A DNA stretch of 64,000 bases from Halpernia sp048269545 (GCF_048269545.1 NZ_JBLXIJ010000007.1:57993-121992); one strand, 5' to 3'. Positions 16,920 to 26,438 are shown, counted from the stretch's first letter. Made by a program: numbers and translations. Notes: generated from the sequence alone by a model not told the origin.

Positions 16920-18890
16920 ATGATTTCAAAAGCCACCATTGATAAAATATTTTCCGCCGTTCGTGTGGAAGAAATCATTGGTGAATATGTTCAACTGAAA
17001 CGCGCAGGTTCTAATTTTAAAGGTTTGAGTCCTTTTCACGACGAAAAAACACCGAGTTTTGTGGTTTCTCCAAGCAAACAAATTTGGAAAGATTTTTCTT
17101 CCGGAAAAGGTGGAACTGCGATTTCTTTTTTAATGGAAATCGAACAATTTACTTATCCAGAAGCACTTCGTCACGCGGCAAAAAAATACGGAATCGAAGT
17201 TGAAGAAGATAAAAAAGAATTTACCGAAGAAGAAAAACAATCGCAAACTGACCGAGAATTACTTTATAAAATTCATGAAGTTGCCAATAATTTTTTTCAA
17301 GAGCAAATGCGGGAAACGGAAGAAGGACAGACAATTGGTTTGGCTTATTTCAAAGAAAGGGAATTGCGCGATGATATTATTAAAAAATTTCAACTCGGTT
17401 ATTCTCCGGAACAGCGAGATGCTTTCACAGAATATGCTTTAGAAAAAGGCTACACAAAAGAAATTTTAGAGAAATCTGGACTTTCCATTTTCCCAGGATA
17501 TGCGGAAAAAGGCGTTGATAGATTTCGAGAACGTGTCATGTTTCCGATTCTTAGTTTTTCGGGAAGAGTTCTTGGTTTTGGTGCAAGAATTTTAAAAAAT
17601 AACGTAAAAGCCGCGAAATATCTCAATTCCCCCGAAACAGAAATTTACCACAAATCAAAAGTTCTTTACGGTTTAAGTCAAAGCAAACAAGCCATTTCCA
17701 AAGAAAATCTTTGTCTTTTGACGGAAGGTTATATGGATGTAATTGCACTACACCAAGTTGGAATTGAAAACGTAGTTGCAAGTTCTGGAACAGCTTTAAC
17801 GAATGACCAAATAAAATTAATTAAAAGATTAACCGAAAATGTTACCATTTTATTTGATGGCGATGCAGCGGGAATAAAAGCGAGTTTTAGAAGTATTGAT
17901 TTACTTTTAGCGGAAGGAATGAACATTCGGGTTTTACTATTTCCAGACGGTGATGATCCCGATTCTTTTTCCCGAAAACATCCGAAAGAATTTGTTGAAA
18001 ATTTTATAAAAACCGAAGCCAAAGATTTTATCAATTTCAAGGCAGAAATTCTTTTAACCGAAGCAGAAAATGATCCAGTAAAAAAGGCAGAAGCAATTCG
18101 GGATATTGTGAAATCTATCGCTTTTGTTCAAAATTCTTTGAAGCAAGAAGTTTATTTAAAGGAAGTTGGAAATAAATTTGGAATTACAGAACAGAGTTTG
18201 TTTAATGAATTGGGCATTCAAAAACAAATAAAATCTAAAGAATTTTCTCCCAATCGCGAATCAGCAAAACCAGAAATCCAGAAGTTACAGAAAGTTCAGG
18301 ATATTTTTTCTGCGATAAATCCTTTAATCATTTTAGAAGAAAAATTGGTGGAATTGATGCTAAAATATGGTGACAGAATATTAGAAAAAGATTTGGAAGA
18401 AACCGAAGATGAAGAAAATAAGGAAGTACAAAATATTAAAAAAGAAAAATACCAAATCACCGTAATTGAAGAGATTATAAACCATTTGGAAGAAGATGGT
18501 TATGAAATTCAATCTTCATTAAACCAAAAAATAGTAGATGATATTAAAATTGGTTTAACTGAAAATCAAATCCGAAGCGGTAATTTTTTCTTGACTTTAA
18601 TGGACGAAGAAGTAACTTCAAAAGTGGCCAATTCATTAATGAATGTACATGAATTAAGCAATTGGGAAAAACATAATATTTATTTTAAAAGAGAAGATGA
18701 ACTTGTACAAAACATCGTTCAAGACGTTATTTATCGACACAAAAGAGAATTCGTTTTGACTTTAATAAAAGATTCCAGAAAAAAAATAGAAAATTCTGAA
18801 GAAAAATTTTCGGCGGAAGATTATAAAAAAATAATGCTTTTAACCCAATTAAAAAATAAAATTGACGGTGAACTCAACCGAATTCTCTGA
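16920..18890 (+). CDS. dnaG: DNA primase lacking zinc-finger ligands
   Basis: 656 residues. The N-terminal CHC2-type domain aligns well (GLSPFHDEKTPSF, then IWKDFSSGKGG), but three of four zinc ligands are replaced: S37, D58 and S61 stand where cysteines are usual, and only H40 remains. The TOPRIM core follows with LTEGYMDVIALHQ, ASSGTALT and FDGDAAGIKAS, carrying the metal-binding acidic residues. The C-terminal third should bind the replicative helicase. DnaG makes RNA primers at the replication fork. I recall the same replacements in other flavobacterial primases, so this is probably lineage-wide rather than damage. Confidence 0.95.
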   Translation: MISKATIDKIFSAVRVEEIIGEYVQLKRAGSNFKGLSPFHDEKTPSFVVSPSKQIWKDFSSGKGGTAISFLMEIEQFTYPEALRHAAKKYGIEVEEDKKEFTEEEKQSQTDRELLYKIHEVANNFFQEQMRETEEGQTIGLAYFKERELRDDIIKKFQLGYSPEQRDAFTEYALEKGYTKEILEKSGLSIFPGYAEKGVDRFRERVMFPILSFSGRVLGFGARILKNNVKAAKYLNSPETEIYHKSKVLYGLSQSKQAISKENLCLLTEGYMDVIALHQVGIENVVASSGTALTNDQIKLIKRLTENVTILFDGDAAGIKASFRSIDLLLAEGMNIRVLLFPDGDDPDSFSRKHPKEFVENFIKTEAKDFINFKAEILLTEAENDPVKKAEAIRDIVKSIAFVQNSLKQEVYLKEVGNKFGITEQSLFNELGIQKQIKSKEFSPNRESAKPEIQKLQKVQDIFSAINPLIILEEKLVELMLKYGDRILEKDLEETEDEENKEVQNIKKEKYQITVIEEIINHLEEDGYEIQSSLNQKIVDDIKIGLTENQIRSGNFFLTLMDEEVTSKVANSLMNVHELSNWEKHNIYFKREDELVQNIVQDVIYRHKREFVLTLIKDSRKKIENSEEKFSAEDYKKIMLLTQLKNKIDGELNRIL

Positions 18891-18952
18891 CAAAATGGCT
18901 AAATTTACGATTGGAATAAACTTTGAGAATTAAAAAATATTAAAAATTAAAA

Positions 18953-19636
18953 ATGGATATTAATAAAGAATTTAGAGATTTCTCTGTGAAACATTTAGGA
19001 AACAGCGGAACTGCGACGGACAAATATATGGGAATGTATGGACCGACAAATTTAACGCCCTACATTATGGAAGAACGACGATTAAACGTAACACAAATGG
19101 ACGTTTTTTCTCGTTTAATGATGGACAGAATTATTTTCCTTGGAACAGGAATTGACGACCAAGTGGCGAATATTGTAACCGCACAATTATTATTTTTAGA
19201 AAGTTCTGATTCTGCAAAAGATATTCAGATTTACATTAATTCTCCTGGTGGAAGCGTTTATGCAGGTTTGGGAATTTATGATACAATGCAAATTATTAAA
19301 CCAGATGTTTCTACAATTTGTACAGGAATGGCTGCTTCAATGGGCGCAGTTTTATTAGTTGCAGGTGAAAAAGGAAAACGTTCTGCACTGAAACATTCGC
19401 GCGTGATGATTCATCAACCAAGTGGCGGTTCGCAAGGTGTGGCGACAGATATGGAAATTAATTTACGCGAAATGTTAAAATTGAAAAAAGAATTGTACGA
19501 TATTATCGCGCACCATTCAGGTCAAACTTATGATTGGGTTGAAAAAAATTCTGAAAGAGATTATTGGATGACTTCTTATGAAGCGAAAGAATTTGGTATG
19601 ATTGATGAAGTTTTGGAACGCAAAACTGAGAAATAG
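18953..19636 (+). CDS. clpP: ATP-dependent Clp protease proteolytic subunit
   Basis: 227 residues. The catalytic serine S129 lies in GMAASMGA and the histidine H154 in VMIHQPSGG; the aspartate is near residue 203 (the region ERDYWMTSYEAKEFGMIDE). An N-terminal extension of about 30 residues precedes the fold and may be a processed propeptide. ClpP forms a double heptamer with ClpX or ClpA unfoldases. The gene follows dnaG by 62 nt; no clpX is adjacent. A UUCG-capped terminator ends the transcript. Confidence 0.96.
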   Translation: MDINKEFRDFSVKHLGNSGTATDKYMGMYGPTNLTPYIMEERRLNVTQMDVFSRLMMDRIIFLGTGIDDQVANIVTAQLLFLESSDSAKDIQIYINSPGGSVYAGLGIYDTMQIIKPDVSTICTGMAASMGAVLLVAGEKGKRSALKHSRVMIHQPSGGSQGVATDMEINLREMLKLKKELYDIIAHHSGQTYDWVEKNSERDYWMTSYEAKEFGMIDEVLERKTEK

Positions 19637-19662
19637 TTTTTCTTAATTTTTAACAAAAGTAA

Positions 19663-19692
19663 AAAGGCGCTTTTCGAAGCGTCTTTATTTTT
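19663..19692. terminator. Bidirectional terminator between clpP and gmk
   Basis: AAAGGCGCTT and AAGCGTCTTT pair around a TTCG tetraloop (19673-19676), with one G-T pair. A-rich and T-rich flanks serve both convergent genes. The right arm overlaps the gmk stop codon. Confidence 0.85.
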
Positions 19693-20251
19693 GAGTTATA
19701 AATTCAGAAATTAATTTGAAAACTTCGGCTTTAGCTTTATCTAAATTATCATTTACCACAATTTTATCAAACTGATTTTCAAAAGTCAATTCTTCTGCCG
19801 CTTTTTCCACACGGATTTTTACAGTTTTTGCATCATCTGTTCCGCGCTCCGTTAATCTATCCTCCAATTCTTTTACAGACGGCGGCTTTATGAATATTGA
19901 AAGTGCTTTTTCTTGGAAATATTTTTTCAGAGCTACTCCACCTTTTACATCGACATCAAAAATAACGACTTTATTTTCTTGCCAATTTTTTTCGACTTCA
20001 GATTTTAAAGTGCCATAAAATTTATCTTTGTAAACTTCCTCAAATTCTACAAATTCTTGCGCAGAAATCCTACTTTTAAATTCATCAGGAGAAATAAAAT
20101 AGTAATCAATTTCGTGTAGTTCTTCACCGCGTGGCGCTCTTGTAGTGCAGGAAACAGAAAATGCCAAATTAGAAAACTGGCTTATTGCATATTTTACTAA
20201 AGTGGTTTTTCCACTTCCAGAAGGCGCTGAAAAGATGATAACTTTTTCCAT
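19685..20251 (-). CDS. gmk: Guanylate kinase
   Basis: 188 residues from the ATG giving MEKVIIFSAPSGSGKTT; an in-frame upstream start would add nine residues with no family support. The P-loop is APSGSGKT (9-16). The GMP-binding stretch follows (SCTTRAPRGEELHEIDYYF) and then FGTLKSEV-like FYGTLKSEVE. The enzyme phosphorylates GMP to GDP. It lies downstream of yicC on the same strand, a pairing common in bacteria. Confidence 0.95.
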   Translation of the reverse strand: MEKVIIFSAPSGSGKTTLVKYAISQFSNLAFSVSCTTRAPRGEELHEIDYYFISPDEFKSRISAQEFVEFEEVYKDKFYGTLKSEVEKNWQENKVVIFDVDVKGGVALKKYFQEKALSIFIKPPSVKELEDRLTERGTDDAKTVKIRVEKAAEELTFENQFDKIVVNDNLDKAKAEVFKLISEFITQK

Positions 20252-20345
20252 TATTTTTCTTTGGTTAACCGCAAACACAAATTTTTATTCATTTTTTTAT
20301 CTTTGTCATACTCTGAGTTTCTAAAAGAGACTTTTTACTTTTTAC

Positions 20346-21200
20346 TTATAAAACATTCAAAGTTTGCTCTTTTACTTTCTCTAAATCGTCTTTCATTTCC
20401 ACCACTAATTTCTGAATTTCACTGTGATTTGCTTTTGAACCCAAAGTATTAATTTCTCTACCAATTTCTTGCCCGATAAATCCTAATTTTTTTCCGTTGG
20501 TGTCTTCATTCATCACTTCCAAATAATATTTTAAATGTTGTGCGAGACGAACTTTTTCTTCAGCAATATCTAATTTCTCGCTGTAATAAGCCATTTCTTG
20601 ATAGAATCTGGTTTCATCAATATTTTCAAAATCAGACAAAGTTTTTTTGTAACGTTCTTTCACAGCGTCCAAACGTTCTTCTTCAAATGGAATTACTTTT
20701 GCTAAATTTTCTTCAATTTTTAAGATATTTTTAGTAAGTTCAGTTTGCAAAACCTTGCCTTCTGTTGTTCTAAATTCCTGGAAATTCTCAATTGCATTGT
20801 TTAATAATTGAAACAAAAAATTAACCTCATCTTCACTGATTTCGTCTCTGTTTCTAGAAATTGCTTCGGGCATTCTAATGGCCATTTTTAAATATTCAAA
20901 ATCAGGCGCATTAGGAGAAATTTCTTCTAATTGTGAAATATAATTTTTAACTAATTCTTGATTAATTTTTACTGCAGAATTTTCGATTTGAGCTTCGTAA
21001 TTAATGTAGCAATCTACTTTTCCACGAATGATTTTATCATTTAAAATTTTCCGAATTTCAAATTCCTTTTCCTTATATCGTTGCGGAACTTTAATATTTA
21101 AATCAAAATTTTTGCTGTTTAAAGATTTTAGTTCAATGGTTATTTTTTTACCATCAAAATTTTCTTCTGCTCTACCGAAACCGGTCATTGATAAAATCAT
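20346..21200 (-). CDS. YicC/YloC family endoribonuclease
   Basis: 284 residues starting with MILSMTGFGRAE, the family's conserved N-terminus, and ending with the conserved SKANHSEIQKLVVEMKDDLEKVKEQ region close to EQTLNVL. IELKSLNSKNFDLNIKVP is also typical. E. coli YicC is an endoribonuclease involved in small RNA turnover. Here it precedes gmk with a 94-nt gap. CAAAGATA at 21217-21224, read on the minus strand as TATCTTTG, is a good -7 element 17 nt before the start. Confidence 0.93.
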   Translation of the reverse strand: MILSMTGFGRAEENFDGKKITIELKSLNSKNFDLNIKVPQRYKEKEFEIRKILNDKIIRGKVDCYINYEAQIENSAVKINQELVKNYISQLEEISPNAPDFEYLKMAIRMPEAISRNRDEISEDEVNFLFQLLNNAIENFQEFRTTEGKVLQTELTKNILKIEENLAKVIPFEEERLDAVKERYKKTLSDFENIDETRFYQEMAYYSEKLDIAEEKVRLAQHLKYYLEVMNEDTNGKKLGFIGQEIGREINTLGSKANHSEIQKLVVEMKDDLEKVKEQTLNVL

Positions 21201-21518
21201 AAATAAATTTAAGTTACAAAGATAATTATTTTGAATGAGAGAAAACTTTAGAAAATAATTTTAAAGTTTATGCTCTCAAAGATTTATAAGATTTAGCATA
21301 TTTATTTTTAAATTTTGAACGCAAAGCGTGAAAAAATTATTAAAATATTTCATAAAATTTGGAGAGTGCTTCACTTCGTAAAGTGGGAAATTTGATGATA
21401 ATTGACTAACTATTAAAAGTGAGAAGAAATTTAATTTCTAAAATTAAAATCTGCGAAATCAGCTAAATCTGCGAGAAATATTTCAGTAGAAATCAGTGAG
21501 AAAAATTAAATTTGTAGA
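21201..21518. other. Gap between yicC and the HD-domain gene
   Basis: No gene seen. It holds the yicC -7 element, a hairpin-like CACTTCGTAAAGTG (about 21369-21382), a short direct repeat (TCTGCGAAATC / TCTGCGAG words near 21450-21475) similar to other intergenic fragments in the window, and TAAATTTG (21507-21514) directly before the next ATG. Confidence 0.6.
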
Positions 21519-22181
21519 ATGGAAAATGAACTAATTTCAAAAACAATAGATTTTGTAAAATTAAAATTAAAAAACGCCGAAGCTGGTCACGATTGGTTTC
21601 ACATAGAACGCGTTTGGAAATTAAGTAAAAAAATCGCAGAAAACGAAGATGGTGATTTAGAAATCATAGAATTGGGCGCACTTTTACATGATATTGCAGA
21701 TCCAAAATTTCATAATGGTGATGAAGAATTGGCATTAAAAATCTCCCGTGATTTTCTAGAAAGTCAAAATTTAGAAGACGTAAAAATTAAAAAAGTTTTG
21801 TTTATTATCAAAAATATTTCCTTCAAAAATAGAAATGAAAAAGCAGAAATTTCCATAGAAAATCCTGTAAAAGAATTACAAATTGTGCAAGATGCAGATC
21901 ATTTAGACGCAATAGGAGCAATTGGAATTGCCAGAACTTTCAACTTTGGGGGTTTTAAAAATAACAAAATGTATGATCCAGAAATTCTGCCAAAATTAAA
22001 AATGAGCAAAGAAGAATACAAAAAATCAGACGGAACTACCATCAATCATTTTTACGAAAAATTATTGCTTTTAAAAGATTTAATGAATACTGAAACTGCA
22101 AAAAAAATCGCATCTAAAAGACACGATTTTATGGAGAATTTCTTAAATGAATTTCTGCAGGAATGGGATGTAAAAATTTAA
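21519..22181 (+). CDS. HD-domain metal-dependent phosphohydrolase
   Basis: 220 residues. HD superfamily ligands are visible: GHDWFHIERVW near residue 23, LGALLHDIAD near 52, and DADHLDAIGAIGIART near 128. This resembles the YedJ/YpgQ-like group, which hydrolyses nucleotides or nucleoside triphosphates in studied members; the substrate here is unknown. The -7 element ends four bases before the ATG, so the mRNA is probably leaderless. Confidence 0.88.
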   Translation: MENELISKTIDFVKLKLKNAEAGHDWFHIERVWKLSKKIAENEDGDLEIIELGALLHDIADPKFHNGDEELALKISRDFLESQNLEDVKIKKVLFIIKNISFKNRNEKAEISIENPVKELQIVQDADHLDAIGAIGIARTFNFGGFKNNKMYDPEILPKLKMSKEEYKKSDGTTINHFYEKLLLLKDLMNTETAKKIASKRHDFMENFLNEFLQEWDVKI

Positions 22182-22266
22182 AAAATCTAAATTTACTGAT
22201 ATTAAATATTATAGTTTTCGCTTCAAATTAAAATTATTAAATTTGACAAACGCTTAACTTTTAAAC

Positions 22267-23271
22267 ATGAAAAAAATTCTCTTTTTTGCTTCTCTAATAT
22301 GTGCTGTTTTGCTTTCAGCACAAAAAAAATATGTGATGATTATTCACGGTGGTGCAGGAACAATTCTAAAATCCAAAATGACCGTGGAGAGAGAAGCTGC
22401 CTACAGAGAAAAACTTAGCGAAGCGCTGAAAGCAGGTTTTGAAAAAATTCAGAATGGAAATAATTCCGTAGAAGCAGTTGCTTCTGCGATAGTAATTTTA
22501 GAAAACTCTCCACTTTTCAACGCCGGAAAAGGAGCGGTTTTTACAAATGATGGCAAAAACGAAATGGATGCCGCAATTATGTTCGGAAAAGATAAATCCG
22601 CAGGAGCAATTGCGGGAGTTCATACCATTAAAAATCCTATTAAAGCTGCAATTGCTGTGATGCGAAATTCGGAACACGTAATGTTGAGCGGTGAAGGTGC
22701 TGAGAAATTTGCCAAAGAACAAAATTTAGAAATCGTGAGTCCAGAATATTTTTGGACTAAAGACCGATGGGAAAGTTTGCAAAAATTAAAACAAAAAGAA
22801 ACGACGAAAAAACTGAAAAAAACCTCACAATATACTTTACCAGAATCTTATGAAATTGATCAAAAATTTGGAACAGTTGGTGCAGTTGCTCTAGACAAAA
22901 ACGGAAATCTTGCTGCAGGAACATCAACTGGCGGAATGACCAATAAAAAATATGGCAGAATTGGAGATGCACCAATTATTGGAGCTGGAACTTATGCCGA
23001 TTCTCAAGTTGGAATTTCTGGAACAGGATGGGGAGAGTTTTTCATACGTGCAACTGCGGCAAGAACCATCGCTGCAAAAATGGAATATCAAAATAAAAAC
23101 CTGAAAACTGCTGCAAAAGAAACACTTGATGAAATTGAAAAAATGGGTGGAGATGGTGGTTTAATTGCATTAGATAGAGATGGAAATATTACAATGCCTT
23201 TCAATACTGCAGGAATGTATCGTGGTGCGATTACAGAAGATGGTGAAATTTTTATTGAAATTTTTAAGTAG
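22267..23271 (+). CDS. Secreted isoaspartyl peptidase / plant-type L-asparaginase
   Basis: 334 residues. A signal peptide is visible (MKKILFFASLICAVLLSAQ). The family motif IIHGGAGTI is near residue 25, and the autocleavage nucleophile is T203 in FGTVGAVALD. Substrate-binding blocks include STGGMTNKKYGRIGDAPIIG and GTGWGEFFIR. As an Ntn-hydrolase it should self-cleave into alpha and beta chains and then release aspartate from isoaspartyl dipeptides or asparagine in the periplasm. tsaE begins 3 nt after its stop codon, so the two share a transcript. Confidence 0.93.
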   Translation: MKKILFFASLICAVLLSAQKKYVMIIHGGAGTILKSKMTVEREAAYREKLSEALKAGFEKIQNGNNSVEAVASAIVILENSPLFNAGKGAVFTNDGKNEMDAAIMFGKDKSAGAIAGVHTIKNPIKAAIAVMRNSEHVMLSGEGAEKFAKEQNLEIVSPEYFWTKDRWESLQKLKQKETTKKLKKTSQYTLPESYEIDQKFGTVGAVALDKNGNLAAGTSTGGMTNKKYGRIGDAPIIGAGTYADSQVGISGTGWGEFFIRATAARTIAAKMEYQNKNLKTAAKETLDEIEKMGGDGGLIALDRDGNITMPFNTAGMYRGAITEDGEIFIEIFK

Positions 23272-23273
23272 AA

Positions 23274-23681
23274 ATGAAGTTTAATATCAAAGATATTCAG
23301 GAATGGGAAAATGTTATAAGTGAAATTTTGCCACAACTCAAACATTCTATTTTAACTTTAAAAGGAAATCTGGGTGCAGGAAAAACCACTTTCACACAGT
23401 TTTTATTAAACAAATTAGGAAGCAAAGATGAAGTTAACTCACCCACTTATTCTATTGTAAATGAATATGACACACCAAAAGGAAAAGTTTTCCATTTTGA
23501 TTTATACCGTTTAAAAAATTTAGATGAAGTTTACGACATTGGAATTGATGAATACCTAGATTCCGCTTTTCTTTCTATAATTGAATGGCCAGAAATTTAT
23601 GCCGAAGATTTAGAACATTTACCACACCATGAAATTCAAATTGAAACAAATGGTTTAGAGCGAGAGATAATTTTTAAATAA
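23274..23681 (+). CDS. tsaE: tRNA threonylcarbamoyladenosine biosynthesis ATPase TsaE
   Basis: 135 residues with Walker A GNLGAGKTTF (31-40), SPTYSIVNEYD and the Walker-B-like HFDLYRL block, then IEWPE. TsaE works with TsaD and TsaB to make t6A37 in ANN-decoding tRNAs. It follows the isoaspartyl peptidase gene by two bases and precedes ald by 35. Length is normal. Confidence 0.95.
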   Translation: MKFNIKDIQEWENVISEILPQLKHSILTLKGNLGAGKTTFTQFLLNKLGSKDEVNSPTYSIVNEYDTPKGKVFHFDLYRLKNLDEVYDIGIDEYLDSAFLSIIEWPEIYAEDLEHLPHHEIQIETNGLEREIIFK

Positions 23682-23716
23682 TCTATCTTTGTACTCTATT
23701 AAAAATACAATGCAGT

Positions 23717-24913
23717 ATGGCTAATCCAGGTAATATTTTTACACCTTTCACAGAAGAAGATTTACTTCCACAAGAAGAAAAATTGGAAGTGGTGAAAAAA
23801 AGCAAAAAATTCAGTATCGGAATTCCAAAAGAAACGTGCCTGAATGAGCGCAGAACTTGCATTACACCAGATGCAGTACAAGTTTTGGTAAATAATGGAC
23901 ATCACATTATTATAGAATCTGGCGCGGGACAAGGTTCATTTTTTAGTGATTTACAATATTCTGAATCGGGAGCTATTATTACAAAAAGTCCAGAAGAAGC
24001 ATTTGGACAAAATTTAGTTTTAAAAATAAACCCGCCAACTTCTGAAGAAATAGATTATTTAAAAGCAGGAAGTTATTTAATTTCCGCGCTGCAAATTAAT
24101 CTTCGAAACCAAGACTATTTTAAAAAATTAGGAGAAAAAAAAATAAACGCCATTGCTTTTGAATTTATTGCAGATGAATACAGACAACTTTCTTTAGTAA
24201 GATTAATTGGAGAAATTGCAGGAAATATCGCGATACTTTATTCTTCAGAGCTTTTAGCTTTGTCAAATGGTTTAATGTTGGGTGGAATTACTGGAGTTCG
24301 TCCCACAGAAGTTGTCATCATCGGCGCTGGAATTGTGGGAGAATTTGCTACTAAAGCAGCCGTTGGTTTAGGCGCAAGTGTAAAAATCTTCGATAATTCT
24401 TTATCTAAATTACGCAGAATTCATTCAATGGTTGATAGCCGAGTTCCAACTTCTATCATCGATCCAAAAGAATTAGCAAAAAGTTTGCGTCGCGCAGATG
24501 TTGTAATTGGTGCATTTTCTAAATGGAGCGCTGTACCCATTGTAACTGAAGAAATGGTGACAAACATGAAAAAAGGAAGTGTAATTATTGACGTTACAAT
24601 TGACAATGCAAAAGTAATTGAAACTTCAGAATTGACCGATATGGAAGATCCATATATTATAAAACATGGCGTAATTCACTGTGGTTTACCGAATCTTACT
24701 TCAAAAATGCCACGAACTACGAGTAAAGCAATTAGTAATTTTTTCCTCAGTTATCTTTTAAATTACGACGATGAAGGTGGTTTCGAAAATATGTTGGTAA
24801 AACGAAACGAGATGAAAGACAGTCTTTATATGTACAAAGGCCGCCACACAAAAAAAATGATTTGCGACAGATTTAATCTTACTTACCACGACATTAATCT
24901 TCTTATATTCTAA
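23717..24913 (+). CDS. ald: Alanine dehydrogenase family protein
   Basis: 398 residues. The N-terminal substrate domain starts near IGIPKETCLNERRTC, and the NAD-binding Rossmann motif lies in VVIIGAGIVGEFATKAAVGLGA (shown in two parts: VVIIGAGIVGEF and KAAVGLGA). Conserved VIIDVTIDNA and CGLPNLTSKMPRT follow. The enzyme reversibly deaminates alanine to pyruvate. An N-terminal extension of about 30 residues and a C-terminal tail from about 370 are longer than in Bacillus Ald, as is common for Bacteroidota members. Its last base overlaps the next gene's ATG (TAATG), indicating translational coupling. Confidence 0.9.
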   Translation: MANPGNIFTPFTEEDLLPQEEKLEVVKKSKKFSIGIPKETCLNERRTCITPDAVQVLVNNGHHIIIESGAGQGSFFSDLQYSESGAIITKSPEEAFGQNLVLKINPPTSEEIDYLKAGSYLISALQINLRNQDYFKKLGEKKINAIAFEFIADEYRQLSLVRLIGEIAGNIAILYSSELLALSNGLMLGGITGVRPTEVVIIGAGIVGEFATKAAVGLGASVKIFDNSLSKLRRIHSMVDSRVPTSIIDPKELAKSLRRADVVIGAFSKWSAVPIVTEEMVTNMKKGSVIIDVTIDNAKVIETSELTDMEDPYIIKHGVIHCGLPNLTSKMPRTTSKAISNFFLSYLLNYDDEGGFENMLVKRNEMKDSLYMYKGRHTKKMICDRFNLTYHDINLLIF

Positions 24914-25281
24914 TGAGGAAATTAAAATTTTATTTTTTAGGCTTTATTCCCGGACTTTTATTAGTTCTTTTTATCTTAAATAAAAAAGGCGCAAGTTGTT
25001 CCTATTTTCCAAGTGCACGTGTAAAAGCAGAAACTTTATCTAAAGATTTTATTTTGAAAGATACTTTCAAACAAGAAATAGCTGCACAAAAAATTGATGA
25101 AAAATTTTTAAAAGACAGTATTTTAACTGTTGGAGAAATTGATTTTGATAAAAGTAAAGCGCAAAAGAAACCTTGTCCAGAATATTTAATTGTCTATCCT
25201 TATAAAAACCCAAAGTACGAAGTAGAATTTGAAAAATGTAAAGAAACTGCTACTTTTCTAAGTTTGAAAACGCTTCGTTAG
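24913..25281 (+). CDS. Small membrane-anchored hypothetical protein (possibly DUF4258 family)
   Basis: 122 residues. A hydrophobic anchor (FYFLGFIPGLLLVLFILN, about 7-24) is followed by a soluble region with C29, C-terminal CPEYLIVYPYKNPKYEVEFEKC and no catalytic motif I recognise. It overlaps the ald stop by one base, so it is cotranslated. I recall similar small proteins in Chryseobacterium annotated as DUF4258, but cannot confirm this. Function unknown. Confidence 0.75.
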   Translation: MRKLKFYFLGFIPGLLLVLFILNKKGASCSYFPSARVKAETLSKDFILKDTFKQEIAAQKIDEKFLKDSILTVGEIDFDKSKAQKKPCPEYLIVYPYKNPKYEVEFEKCKETATFLSLKTLR

Positions 25282-25457
25282 TTATAAAGTTGTGAATTCA
25301 TAAAGAAGTAAAATCGTGTATTTTTGATGCATTATTTGTGTTCAAAAAGTATTTTTATTAGAACTAAAAATTTGTGTCATTTGTGTATTTAAGTTAAGTA
25401 AAGAATATTTTTGTGATTTGTGTTAAAAAAAACACGTCAAGTAATAGAGTAAATAAA

Positions 25458-26300
25458 ATGAAAATTGCAATAATTGGTATCGGATTAATCGGAGGTTCTA
25501 TGGCTTTAAAATTAAAGCAAAAGCAATTTGCAACTAAAGTTTATGGCGTAGATTTTAATGAGCAACATTTAACAGACGCAAAAAAATTAAAAATAATTGA
25601 CAAAATTTCTGATTTAGAAAATGCAGTCCAAAATTCAAATGTCATTATTATCGCAATTCCAGTAGATGGAACCAAGAAAATTTTATCCAAAATATTAGAT
25701 TTAATTACGGATAAACAAACTGTTTTAGACGTTGGTTCAACAAAATCTGGTATTATAAAATCAATAGAAAGACATCCAAAACGAAACCGATTTGTAGCAA
25801 CTCACCCAATGTGGGGAACTGAAAACTCTGGTCCAGAATATGCAACTTTAGACGCATTTAAAGAAAGAGCCGCCGTTATTTGTGACGCAGAAAACTCAGC
25901 AAAAGATGCTTTAGAATTGGCACAAAAATTATACGAAAATCTTGAAATGAATTTATTATATATGAATTCTGAAGACCACGATATTCACACCGCATATATT
26001 TCTCACATTTCACATATTACTTCTTATGCGCTTGCAAATACGGTTTTAGAAAAAGAAAAAGAAGAAGATACTATTTTTCAATTGGCAAGTTCTGGTTTTA
26101 GCAGTACAGTTCGTTTGGCGAAATCTCATCCCGAAATGTGGGTGCCGATTTTTAAACAAAACAAAGAGAACGTTCTCGATGTTTTAAACGAACATATCAC
26201 GCAACTTCGCAAATTTAAATCCGCTTTAGAAAAAGAAAATTACGATTATTTGGAAGAATTAATTTTGAACGCCAATAAAATTCGGGGAATTTTGAAATAG
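25458..26300 (+). CDS. tyrA: Prephenate dehydrogenase
   Basis: 280 residues from the ATG giving MKIAIIGIGLIGGSMA; the longer frame from 25413 lies in a repeat-like AT-rich leader and has no support. The NAD-binding GIGLIGGS is at residues 7-14. THPMWGTENSGPEYA (near 115) and SHISHITSYALANT (near 195) carry the catalytic and substrate-binding histidines. The enzyme converts prephenate to 4-hydroxyphenylpyruvate in tyrosine synthesis. No other aromatic gene is adjacent. Confidence 0.93.
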   Translation: MKIAIIGIGLIGGSMALKLKQKQFATKVYGVDFNEQHLTDAKKLKIIDKISDLENAVQNSNVIIIAIPVDGTKKILSKILDLITDKQTVLDVGSTKSGIIKSIERHPKRNRFVATHPMWGTENSGPEYATLDAFKERAAVICDAENSAKDALELAQKLYENLEMNLLYMNSEDHDIHTAYISHISHITSYALANTVLEKEKEEDTIFQLASSGFSSTVRLAKSHPEMWVPIFKQNKENVLDVLNEHITQLRKFKSALEKENYDYLEELILNANKIRGILK

Positions 26301-26398
26301 TTTAAGATTGAAAATTCCGTAAAAAAAAATAGAATCAAAAGTTTATGAATTTGGCTTTTTGAAGGAATAGACTTCGTTTTTGATGATTCAAGGTTTTG

Positions 26399-26438
26399 AA
26401 AAACTTTGCCAAAGTTTAGAACTTTGGCAAAGTTTTTT
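26399..26438 (+). terminator. Terminator after tyrA, repeat-type hairpin
   Basis: AAAACTTTGCCAAAG (26400-26414) pairs perfectly with CTTTGGCAAAGTTTT (26422-26436), followed by T residues. A related hairpin lies after ssb at 48806-48843. Confidence 0.8.

Noticed and set aside
21360..21480. Short TCTGCGAAATC-type direct repeats, considered as CRISPR
   Set aside because: Repeats are too few, too short and not regularly spaced.
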